Shown: positions 32,888 through 41,925 of the stretch, one piece after another
Position numbering within the stretch: the stretch's first letter is position 1
Layout: every line of letters starts with the position of its first letter
Origin: a virus
Virus record (IMG/VR): IMGVR_UViG_3300010885_025191
Location: 1 to 56,403 of that record
Length of the DNA: 56,403 nt
Reading direction: 5' to 3' (one strand)
Notes under the pieces: generated by a model
Told to the model about the DNA's origin: nothing
The model's input: only the letters and a program-made list of their open reading frames with translations
Database searches by the model: none
Position numbers and translations under genes: made by a program

Positions 32888-34480
32888 ATGGCACTTCCTA
32901 TAAAAGCTAACAATACCCAGGAGGGTTGCAATCCTATAGCTTCAAACTGTGTAATTTGGCAAGGTCCAGATATTCCCTGCATTAAACTTTGTAATGGAGA
33001 TACAGTTAGTGATGTTTCTGCAAAACTAGCAGAAAGGCTATGTGTTATTCTAGACTACTTGGATGTTGGTGGATACGACCTATCTTGTTTTAATCCGGTT
33101 TGTCCTAGTCCAAAAGATTTTCAAGATCTTGTACAATTTATTCTTACTAGAATTTGTGCTCTTGAAAATATAGAATTGGATCCAACTACTCCTGGAGGAG
33201 GTTGTCCAGATACATGTATTGTTTCAATAGCACCGTGTTTTCAAGAAAATGATTTCTTGGGTAATTTGATCACGACCTTACCCTTAAGAGATTACGTAAT
33301 TAAAGTAGGCAATGAACTTTGTAGTTTACTAGCCACTGTTAATTCACAGGGTACTGCTATTGCTGATTTAGAAACAAGAGTAACATTTATTGAAGATAAC
33401 TGTTGTGACGCAGGAGGAGGCATTACTGATATTACAACAACAGGTTGTGTAGGTAATGGAACAACTCAACCAATACAATTATTCCTATCTCAATTTGAGA
33501 CGGCTTTCTGTTCTCTTCAAGAAATTACAGCAGGTGAGGGTTTAAGTGATGCTCAAGAAACTCTGCAGAATCTTTGTCTTACTGGACGTGAAGATCAGCT
33601 TGTACCGCAGATATTAAATCCAGGAGTTTCTGTTGCACTAAGTTTAATATCAGGATGGTATGAACCTGTAAGTAATACATCACAAGCTCTTAATAATTTA
33701 TACCTAGCTTTTTGTGATTTGAGAACTTATGTAGAAACTGTTTTACCAGCTCTGGTAACTTCTGTAAATCAGTGTTGCGGTGTTACATGTGCTGATCTCA
33801 GTTTTACCCTAAGTGGAAATGGTGCCCAAGATAAATACATATTTGTAACTCCAGCAGGAGATAATATTCCATCTGGCTTTACATACTGTGCTACCCCTAC
33901 TAGTAAAATAATAGTTGAGCACATGGGTACAGGAGTCACAAAAACATTTAATGTTACTGCAGGTAGTAATGATGTAATAGAAGCAATTAATACATCATCA
34001 TTTGTAAATGCTCCAACTGGATTAGATATGTCATCTGGAACAGGAAGTGGAGAACAAAGTATATGGTTTAGGACATGTGTAGACATGTGTTTAACAGACG
34101 GTACTCTTACATGTAATTCATCTAAATGTGTGGAGTTTTATAATACAAACATATGTTCACTAATACAAGTTACTGCGACAGCTACTGCACTTACTACTAC
34201 TACTGGTAGCGTTACTGTTCAATGGACTCCACTGCTTCTTGCTAGTGGGTACACAATTCAGATATATAACACAGCAGGATTTCCTGTAGGAGCACCATCT
34301 CCAACTTTCAGCAGCAGTACTAGTTGGACATCACCTCCACTTCCTGGTGGTACTTCATATTACGCAACAATAAATGTTTGTCAAAACAGCGCTAGTTGGG
34401 GAACTAAGTGCCTACCTGTAGGATGCTCTAGTGGCTCTGTTACTGTTCCAGTATTACCACTTCCTCCTGATCTAGGTTAA
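32888..34480 (+). CDS. Cys-rich structural protein with C-terminal FN3-like domain
   Basis: In this 530-residue protein the first 400 residues mix helices and Cys-rich loops (NPIASNCVIWQGPDIPC, CFNPVCPSPKDF) with an internal coiled segment (ADLETRVTFIED). Residues about 425-515 look like a fibronectin type III domain (VTVQWTPLLLASGYTIQIY, TSYYATINVC). The start follows AAATTAAAGATATG, also found in front of the giant fibre. It is probably a baseplate or adhesin-connecting protein. Confidence 0.55.
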   Translation: MALPIKANNTQEGCNPIASNCVIWQGPDIPCIKLCNGDTVSDVSAKLAERLCVILDYLDVGGYDLSCFNPVCPSPKDFQDLVQFILTRICALENIELDPTTPGGGCPDTCIVSIAPCFQENDFLGNLITTLPLRDYVIKVGNELCSLLATVNSQGTAIADLETRVTFIEDNCCDAGGGITDITTTGCVGNGTTQPIQLFLSQFETAFCSLQEITAGEGLSDAQETLQNLCLTGREDQLVPQILNPGVSVALSLISGWYEPVSNTSQALNNLYLAFCDLRTYVETVLPALVTSVNQCCGVTCADLSFTLSGNGAQDKYIFVTPAGDNIPSGFTYCATPTSKIIVEHMGTGVTKTFNVTAGSNDVIEAINTSSFVNAPTGLDMSSGTGSGEQSIWFRTCVDMCLTDGTLTCNSSKCVEFYNTNICSLIQVTATATALTTTTGSVTVQWTPLLLASGYTIQIYNTAGFPVGAPSPTFSSSTSWTSPPLPGGTSYYATINVCQNSASWGTKCLPVGCSSGSVTVPVLPLPPDLG

Positions 34481-34523
34481 ATGTATTAAAGCAGTAAATA
34501 AAGAAATAAAATAAATTAAAGAT

Positions 34524-37500
34524 ATGAGTTGTTCAAAATGTGGGTCTGTAAATACTAGCTGTGGATGTAACGACACTGCTTATACCACACCAAAAGTTTA
34601 TACTTGTCCTCCTGATACATCTTGCCCTCAACCGGTAAGATGTTCAGAGTTTATGGATGCTGCTTGTATATTTCTTAATGACGGTATTGCTGATGCGGGT
34701 GTTCAGCCCGGCTCATCACTTGAAAGTATTGTTCAACAACTGATTCTATTAATAACTAATCCTGGTTGTGTAGATGCACCTGGTGGTGTACCTGGTGGAG
34801 GAACCGTTACGTTTATTGATGCTGTATGGCCGGGTAATGCAATTACAATTGTTGGTGGCCCAATATCTAATAGTGGGCAATTTGTTTTCAATGGTAATGG
34901 AACATCAAATCAATACATTGATGGTCAGGGTAATCTTCAAATTTTTCCTTCTATCAGTGTTCCTGTGGAATTCCAAACTAATGGAACACCTAACAGTACA
35001 CAAACTCTTTTAAATCTTGTATCTGGCACAGGAGTGACTCTCACTGAGTCAGGTGGTAGTGTTACTATTGATGTAGAGGCAAATGTCTATACTGTAGACA
35101 ATGGTCTAAGTGCTGATCCAACTGATGCTAATAATTTTCAGTTAGGTTCTGCAACAGCACCTGGGGCTCCTCTTATTCATGATACATATATAGCCGGTGC
35201 TCAGTTCAGATTTGAAGTAAACAATACTGGTTCTATGTTCCTCCAGGGAAATAGAGTAGATATTGAAGGTGGTGGATCAGGAGCAATGCTGTTGTCTACT
35301 GGTGGTGCAAGTGAAAACAGTGTCGAGGTAACAGGTACTCAAGTAGCAATTGATTCAACATCTCCTTCTGCCACTACTAAAATATTTCTTGATCCTCTTA
35401 GAATTAGAATTCAGACACCACTTTTTAATTTAAAAGATAATGGTGATGTTTTAACACTTATTGATAAGACAACCGGTGAAGTAGAATATATGCCTGCTGC
35501 TGGTATTTTACTACAGACAGATGGTACAGATAATACCGATCAGGAGTTACTTAATCTTGTTTCAGGTAATGGCATTACACTCACAAATGTTGGTGGTGAT
35601 GTAACCATTGATGGACCTTTGTTCCAAACTGATGGATCTGATAATGGGGATCAAACTCTTTTAAACCTTATTGCAGGAACAGGTATAACACTAACAGAAA
35701 TCAATGGTGAAGTAACTATAGATGCTGATGCTCCTGCTATCAATCTTACAACAAATGATATTGGTGGCGCGTCTACATATGATCCTGGTACAGGAGATTT
35801 AAATATTCCTATTTATCAAACTCAGCTTGATATTCAAGACGAAGGTGTTAGTACAGCAATTAATCCTGACTTCCTTAATTTTATTGGGGATGCTGTTACT
35901 GTTACTTTATCTGGAACCGGAGCAGATATTACAATTACAGGTGGTACTCCATATGTTGTTGCAAACGGTCTTCATGCTTTTGGAGATGCTCCTGGAGAAA
36001 GTCCTGCTGACCCATACTTGTTCCATCTTGGTGGAACCCTTGTTGAAAATACAGAGATCAATCTTGATACAACTTATACATTAGATGTACTTGCCACAAC
36101 TGGTAAGAAGATGCTGCATCTTGAATCTGGTCTTGTTAGAATCGGAGATATTGATGACGTTACATCATCGGGTTTAAACACCTATGTTGAGATTGGTCAG
36201 TCTTTTAAAGTGCTTTATGGTGGTAGGGGATTAGAAGTAAATGAAGGAACTGGATATTGGGCAATAGGTGATCTTGATGATATTGGTCTTGGGACTAAAA
36301 TAGAAATTAAGAATTCTGGGCAAAAGATTGAAATGCTTGGAGAAATTGGTGGGACATATAATAAAAGAGGTTTTTACCAAACTTATGGAAGTGAAGTTTT
36401 AACTATATTAGGAGATATAGATAGTGGAGTAAATGGAACTCAATATTCCTGTGATGATGTTAATGAATTACATAGTTTCAATAAAAGATTACAGTTTTCA
36501 AATTACAATAATTCAACTGCTTATCAATCATGGGTTGTTGACGGGACAACATATAATGCAGGTTCATCTGCAGGTGTTCTTAATGTAGATAATTTGGGTA
36601 ATGTATTTGTTTCATCAGGTACTGCTCTAAGTATACAAGTTGATGGTTCACCATTCTCTAGTTCATCATTACTAAACTTTACATCTAGTGCAGATATTGG
36701 TGTTACAGATTTAGGTGGAGGAGCTATTCAGTTTTCTCTTGTTACACCTATTGTTACATACACTAGTGATGAAGGTGTTTATAATGACTCTAATACATTT
36801 AAACTTGGAACTCCTGCTACAGATTTAAATGCTGCTGATTTCCAAGAAGACAGATATATTGTTACAAATGCTTTTGACTTATATATTTCAGGACCGGGTA
36901 ATACAACTACATCAGGTATTTTAAATGTAAGTGGTGGTAGTTATGCTATACAAGGTTCGGGAACTACTCGCGGTGTAACAGGTGTTTCTACAGGAGGGGT
37001 CACGGGTTCTCATGGTGGCTACTTTGAAGGATTTGAGGCAATAAATGCCCTATCATTAGATGAAGGTGGTAAGGGAATTATAGTTAATATATCAAATAAT
37101 GCGGGCTTAATAAACTCACAAATTCTTGAGGGTAGTGCTATTACGTTTAGTGGTGATAGCTCTACATACAAAGCTTTAAGTTTATCAAGAGGTCATCTAT
37201 CTACAACTCCTGCACAAAATTTTGGAATCAATGTTGATCTTAGTTTAGCTACAAACTTTAGTGGGCTTGCGGGAGCTGCAATTGTTTCTAATTCTATTAT
37301 AACTAAATGGTTTGACCCTGCTTCAACATCTGCTAAATCCCAGTTTGAAATTCACGGTTTAACTAATGGACCTGCAACTCTTTCTTCACAATTTACAATT
37401 CTTGGTGGAGGCACTTCTGGGGCCTGGTCTCTTATTGCTGGCCAGATTAAGTTTGATAAATATGCCGCGGGTGCTATTTATAAACCAGCTGATGATCTTG

Positions 37501-40500
37501 TAGCAGCTTCAGGGTTCAATCTTGGTATTGACGCTAATGGTAATATCTGGGCAACAGATTTTAGTACATCTACAGGTCCTGTAACAGGAGTGTCTAGTAT
37601 TTCAATTGGCACATTAACTAATGGTGCTGCAGCTACTGTAACCAATCCTTCTGGTCCAGCAGCATCAATTAATATTACAGGTCAGAATGCATATACTCAA
37701 ATTGCAGCTGACTCAGGTGCAGCATCAGCTAATACCTTTAACTCTTTATTTAGTGTAGTAGGTGCAGATGGTATTACTACAAGTGTTACAAATAGTACTT
37801 CTCCAGCTAGTGATATTATAACTGTTACAGGTCCGGACAAGTATTTGAACTTTGTAACTAAGAATATTTTAGGTGGTACGATTGCAACATATACCCCAAC
37901 AATTTGGAATGATACCTTAAATATTCAAGCAGGTACTGGAATTACCATTACTAATGGTGGTTCTGCAAATACAATTGTTATTTCTGGTGGTAGTGGAGGA
38001 CCAGGGGTTAGTAATGTAACGGGTGTAAATGGTAACGGGTTTACTGTAGGTGTTACTAATGGTACAACTACACCAGCTATTACTGTTGGGACAAGTATTA
38101 CTGGTGTCCTTGTAGGTAATGGTACTGCAGTAAGTGCTGTAACTGGCACAGGAGTGATGGTGTTCTCTGGAACCGGTTATACTTTCCAGGCTCTTCCTAC
38201 AGTAAACAATGGTGCCCTTAATGCAGCTATAGGTACTAATGCAGCAACAGGTATTGCTGTTCAGTGGGGTACAGCAACAGGATTTACGGCTAACATAGCA
38301 ACCACTGTTCAATATGATTTAAGAATAGGCCCAGCTTTAGTAAACCTTGCTACATACATGACTCAAACACTTCCTCTAAACCCTACACCGGGTCCAGGAG
38401 TGTTAGCTACAAGACCTGTATATATTAGAAAAACAGGTCAAGATATTTATACTGATGCCACACCTGTAACAACATTCTCTCCTGGAACTACAGGCTTTAC
38501 GGTTACTAGTGGATTCAGTACAGCAACTGCATTAGGTATAAATGAGAATGTAGTTCTTGGCGGTGTACTTAATGTTTCTAGTGGTGGTACTGGTTTAACA
38601 ACTGCTCCTGGAAATGGACAGATACTTATTGGTAATGGCACAGGCTATACTGTAGCCAACATTAGTGCAGGTAGTGGTATTAGCGTTACTAATACAGCTG
38701 GCGGTATTCAAATTGCAGCTACAGGTATTACTGGACCTAGTGCACTAAATGGTTTACATATCCATGCTCTAGATGGTTCAATAAGATTAGGTTCAGGTAC
38801 ACCTGCGGATGTTGATGTTATTACACCACTTATTGAAAGAACTGATATCAGAATGAATGGTCAGATCTATAGACTGAGTAATCTTAATCAGGGTTATATA
38901 TCTGATATTGGTTTTCAAATAGATGATGCAGCAGGTCAAAAGATTGGATATCTCGGATCAAGTACAAGTACTTCAGTTACTGCGGCAAATCCTCCTCAAT
39001 CTGGATTTGTTTTCTCTGGGGAAGGGGGTACTGCACTTACGTCATATAATGGTTTTTACATTGACCGTACTGTTTTAGCAGAACTAAAAGTTTACTCTGG
39101 TTTTTCATCAAGTGTAAGGCAAGTAATTGCTAGATCTGCTACTGCTGCTAGTAATAAACTTACCCAAGTTGGCACATGGGGTAGTCCTGGAACAATAGAT
39201 AGCACATTCTATGAAGCTATTCCATCAGCTAGAACAATTCAAATAGGTTCTACTGCTGGAAACAACAACTGGATAAAACTTGATGATGCTAACCAAAGAG
39301 TAGATTTTAATAAATCTACTATTTATGCTAGTGCTTATGGAGGTGGTGCAGTAACAGGAACACTTGCTTATCTGATTGGTACTGATGCGACTGGTAAGTT
39401 CTTTGAATTTACTGGTAGATCTATTAGCCAAATTACAGGTAATACAGGTTCATTCTCTGCTGGGTCAATGGCATCTTCCACATCAGCCGTTTCATTTAGC
39501 ATTCAAGGAAGTGGTACAATTAACACCACTATTGCTGGTAACGTCCTTACCATTAGTAACTCTGCAACAGCATTCCCATATTGGAGTAGCATTACTACAG
39601 CGGCCACAGCAGGTGGTACTGGTACTGTTACAGGTGCTTCACCAATTAATCCTCAAGTAGTTGGAGCAAATAACCTTCAGTTTAATGCGGGATCCGGAAT
39701 AACACTAAGAACGGTTGCTGCAGCACTTGGCTCAGCAACTGGATCACTTATTGAGATTACAAACAATGGTTTAGTAAGTCTTGTCACAGGAGCAGCAAAT
39801 GCTTTTAGCATAGTTGCTGCTGTTGGTAATCCTGGTGCACTTACTTTAAATATTCCATATCAATGGAGAAACATAGCTGTTAGCAATACTGGTGCTGCTA
39901 TTGGTGTAGGTACCACACCTGTAACACCAAATCTTGCTCTTAGTGCACTAACATTTAATGGTGGTCCTGGAATTACATTAAATACTGACACAGGAAGCAG
40001 AACAGTTACTATATCAGCTACCGGATCAGGAACCACTCTTCCTGCCACAAACGGTGTATGGGTAGATACTGCGCCTACTCCTGACGAATACAGACTTGGA
40101 TCTAATACAGATGGACCATCTACATTTACTCAAAATAGATTTATTGATGCCCAAGCTAGCTTTCTTCAAATTAAAGGAGCTCCCACAACAGGTGATGGCA
40201 ATGGTATTCTAAAACTTTTGAGTAGTGGAGCAGGTAGAGGACTAAGAGTAGAGAATACAAACGCTTCTCCTGATGGTGCTATCTACGCTACATCAGCACA
40301 GCTTACAAGTACTGATGCTGCTCCAACAGGTGCTATCTATGGTAATAGCTCAGGAGTAGGTTCGGCAATTGTGGGTGATGGTTCTGATACAGCTGGAACA
40401 ACCACAAGACCTGCTATATTCGGTAAGGGCTATATTGGTGTAAAAGGACATAATACAATAGCTCAGCTTGTGGCAGGAGGCTCTGTTGCTGGCGGTGTAG

Positions 40501-41612
40501 GTGTGTATGGTACTTCAATTCCTCCTGCGCAAGGAACAGGTTCATTTTGGGGTGTTGTTGGTTCAACTTTAAATGCAACATCTTTATTAATTCCTGAACT
40601 AGCTAACGTAGGTACTGGTGTATATGGAGAAGCACAAGGAAACACCAGGGGTGGAACTTATGGTACAGCTTCAGATCTTAAGACATTTGCAGCAAGATTT
40701 GTAATCAATACTCAAAGTGGTGGTCAGTTACCAACAACTGGTACAAGTGTGGGCATTCGCTCAATGAATAAAGTAGCTGATGTTCTTCAACTTGTTAGAT
40801 TAAATGATACTATTGCATCATCTATCGGTATAGGAAATGCTATAGTTTTTAATATAGAAGGAAATAATCCCTCCCCATTTGCAGATGGTTGGAAAGCAGG
40901 AAGAGTTGGATATAAATTAGAACAGGTTACTAATGTATTGGGTGACCCTTCTAGATTTTTTGTAACCACTACTTCTGCATCTAGAGGGGAAAGAGAAACA
41001 TTAGCTATTGAATCAACAGGGCAAGTAGCATTTGCAGAATATTCTACTATAAATGTTCCGCCATCAGATTCTGGACAATTTCCTCCAACAATAAATACCG
41101 TAACCGGATATACGAATTATTATGATTATAGTGTTTTAGGTACTAAATCTACAGTTGCACAAGCCGATCAAGTTATAGGAAGAATTGACACACTTAGAAG
41201 TCGTCATGGTCAGTATGATCCTGCAACAATAGTAATTAATGGCACAACAGGATATAACGCTAGCAATATGACTGTTGTTATTACTCGTGCTTATTTTACT
41301 TCACTAAATAATATTGCTACTGTTCATGTGAATGGCTCATTGACTTTTACAGCTGGCATAGCTGGTGTCAAAAGTTTTGATATGCCTCTTCCTATTCCTC
41401 TTGGAGCTTCTGCTAATTTTGTAACAGGTGATGTAGTGCAGACTGTTACCTTAGATAACTATTCATTACACCCGTCCATAAATTTAATTTCTGGATCAAC
41501 TACATCTACTCCTTCAGGTCAAAGATACAAAGTAAACTTTGACACTGATTCCCTTACCATATCAGGAAATAGTTCACCTTTCTCGGCAATATTTACATAT
41601 AAACTTATATAA
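34524..41612 (+). CDS. Giant tail fibre, 2362 residues
   Basis: The N-terminus has a Cys module (CSKCGSVNTSCGC, then CPPDTSCPQPVRC) that may anchor it. Fibre repeats follow: QTNGTPNSTQTLLNL at about 152, QTDGTDNTDQELLNL at about 331 and QTDGSDNGDQTLLNL at about 368, each continuing into SGTGVTLT-like strands. SGGTGLTTAPGNGQILIGNG near 1352 is a typical long-tail-fibre motif. Gly, Thr, Ser and Asn dominate throughout. The C-terminus is beta-rich without a recognisable peptidase S74 chaperone signature. It would project from the tail for receptor binding. It is the largest gene in the window. Confidence 0.82.
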   Translation: MSCSKCGSVNTSCGCNDTAYTTPKVYTCPPDTSCPQPVRCSEFMDAACIFLNDGIADAGVQPGSSLESIVQQLILLITNPGCVDAPGGVPGGGTVTFIDAVWPGNAITIVGGPISNSGQFVFNGNGTSNQYIDGQGNLQIFPSISVPVEFQTNGTPNSTQTLLNLVSGTGVTLTESGGSVTIDVEANVYTVDNGLSADPTDANNFQLGSATAPGAPLIHDTYIAGAQFRFEVNNTGSMFLQGNRVDIEGGGSGAMLLSTGGASENSVEVTGTQVAIDSTSPSATTKIFLDPLRIRIQTPLFNLKDNGDVLTLIDKTTGEVEYMPAAGILLQTDGTDNTDQELLNLVSGNGITLTNVGGDVTIDGPLFQTDGSDNGDQTLLNLIAGTGITLTEINGEVTIDADAPAINLTTNDIGGASTYDPGTGDLNIPIYQTQLDIQDEGVSTAINPDFLNFIGDAVTVTLSGTGADITITGGTPYVVANGLHAFGDAPGESPADPYLFHLGGTLVENTEINLDTTYTLDVLATTGKKMLHLESGLVRIGDIDDVTSSGLNTYVEIGQSFKVLYGGRGLEVNEGTGYWAIGDLDDIGLGTKIEIKNSGQKIEMLGEIGGTYNKRGFYQTYGSEVLTILGDIDSGVNGTQYSCDDVNELHSFNKRLQFSNYNNSTAYQSWVVDGTTYNAGSSAGVLNVDNLGNVFVSSGTALSIQVDGSPFSSSSLLNFTSSADIGVTDLGGGAIQFSLVTPIVTYTSDEGVYNDSNTFKLGTPATDLNAADFQEDRYIVTNAFDLYISGPGNTTTSGILNVSGGSYAIQGSGTTRGVTGVSTGGVTGSHGGYFEGFEAINALSLDEGGKGIIVNISNNAGLINSQILEGSAITFSGDSSTYKALSLSRGHLSTTPAQNFGINVDLSLATNFSGLAGAAIVSNSIITKWFDPASTSAKSQFEIHGLTNGPATLSSQFTILGGGTSGAWSLIAGQIKFDKYAAGAIYKPADDLVAASGFNLGIDANGNIWATDFSTSTGPVTGVSSISIGTLTNGAAATVTNPSGPAASINITGQNAYTQIAADSGAASANTFNSLFSVVGADGITTSVTNSTSPASDIITVTGPDKYLNFVTKNILGGTIATYTPTIWNDTLNIQAGTGITITNGGSANTIVISGGSGGPGVSNVTGVNGNGFTVGVTNGTTTPAITVGTSITGVLVGNGTAVSAVTGTGVMVFSGTGYTFQALPTVNNGALNAAIGTNAATGIAVQWGTATGFTANIATTVQYDLRIGPALVNLATYMTQTLPLNPTPGPGVLATRPVYIRKTGQDIYTDATPVTTFSPGTTGFTVTSGFSTATALGINENVVLGGVLNVSSGGTGLTTAPGNGQILIGNGTGYTVANISAGSGISVTNTAGGIQIAATGITGPSALNGLHIHALDGSIRLGSGTPADVDVITPLIERTDIRMNGQIYRLSNLNQGYISDIGFQIDDAAGQKIGYLGSSTSTSVTAANPPQSGFVFSGEGGTALTSYNGFYIDRTVLAELKVYSGFSSSVRQVIARSATAASNKLTQVGTWGSPGTIDSTFYEAIPSARTIQIGSTAGNNNWIKLDDANQRVDFNKSTIYASAYGGGAVTGTLAYLIGTDATGKFFEFTGRSISQITGNTGSFSAGSMASSTSAVSFSIQGSGTINTTIAGNVLTISNSATAFPYWSSITTAATAGGTGTVTGASPINPQVVGANNLQFNAGSGITLRTVAAALGSATGSLIEITNNGLVSLVTGAANAFSIVAAVGNPGALTLNIPYQWRNIAVSNTGAAIGVGTTPVTPNLALSALTFNGGPGITLNTDTGSRTVTISATGSGTTLPATNGVWVDTAPTPDEYRLGSNTDGPSTFTQNRFIDAQASFLQIKGAPTTGDGNGILKLLSSGAGRGLRVENTNASPDGAIYATSAQLTSTDAAPTGAIYGNSSGVGSAIVGDGSDTAGTTTRPAIFGKGYIGVKGHNTIAQLVAGGSVAGGVGVYGTSIPPAQGTGSFWGVVGSTLNATSLLIPELANVGTGVYGEAQGNTRGGTYGTASDLKTFAARFVINTQSGGQLPTTGTSVGIRSMNKVADVLQLVRLNDTIASSIGIGNAIVFNIEGNNPSPFADGWKAGRVGYKLEQVTNVLGDPSRFFVTTTSASRGERETLAIESTGQVAFAEYSTINVPPSDSGQFPPTINTVTGYTNYYDYSVLGTKSTVAQADQVIGRIDTLRSRHGQYDPATIVINGTTGYNASNMTVVITRAYFTSLNNIATVHVNGSLTFTAGIAGVKSFDMPLPIPLGASANFVTGDVVQTVTLDNYSLHPSINLISGSTTSTPSGQRYKVNFDTDSLTISGNSSPFSAIFTYKLI

Positions 41613-41614
41613 CA

Positions 41615-41914
41615 ATGTCCTGCTTATCATCCACACATTTATACGTAGTAAACAAAACGGATACTACAATTACAGTAGGCTGGGATCCTGTAGATCTTGC
41701 TCTAGGCTATATTGTTGAATATAGGTTAAATGATCCAAGCGTAAGTGTTTGGTCACAGCTTCCTACACAAACTACTAACCAGGCCATTATAGGATCACTT
41801 ACTCCTAGTACTCAATACAGAGTTAGAGTTACATCTTTATGTGCTACAAGATCCTGTACTTCAGTATCTTTGATTGTAGAAACATTAGAATTCTGTACAC
41901 CCTGCTGTATATAA
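41615..41914 (+). CDS. Stand-alone fibronectin type III protein
   Basis: In this 99-residue protein, TTITVGWDPVDLALGYIVEYR and GSLTPSTQYRVRVTSLC fit one FN3 domain almost end to end, with a Cys-rich tail (CTPCCI). It starts two bases after the giant fibre stop. FN3 domains are common as small add-ons on phage virions, but usually within larger proteins. It may decorate the fibre or act as a linker. Confidence 0.7.
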   Translation: MSCLSSTHLYVVNKTDTTITVGWDPVDLALGYIVEYRLNDPSVSVWSQLPTQTTNQAIIGSLTPSTQYRVRVTSLCATRSCTSVSLIVETLEFCTPCCI

Positions 41915-41925
41915 AACCAACTTAA

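Noticed and set aside
40900-41612. Peptidase S74 intramolecular chaperone at the end of the giant fibre
   Set aside because: The usual S74 catalytic and helical C-terminal pattern is missing; the end is beta-rich.
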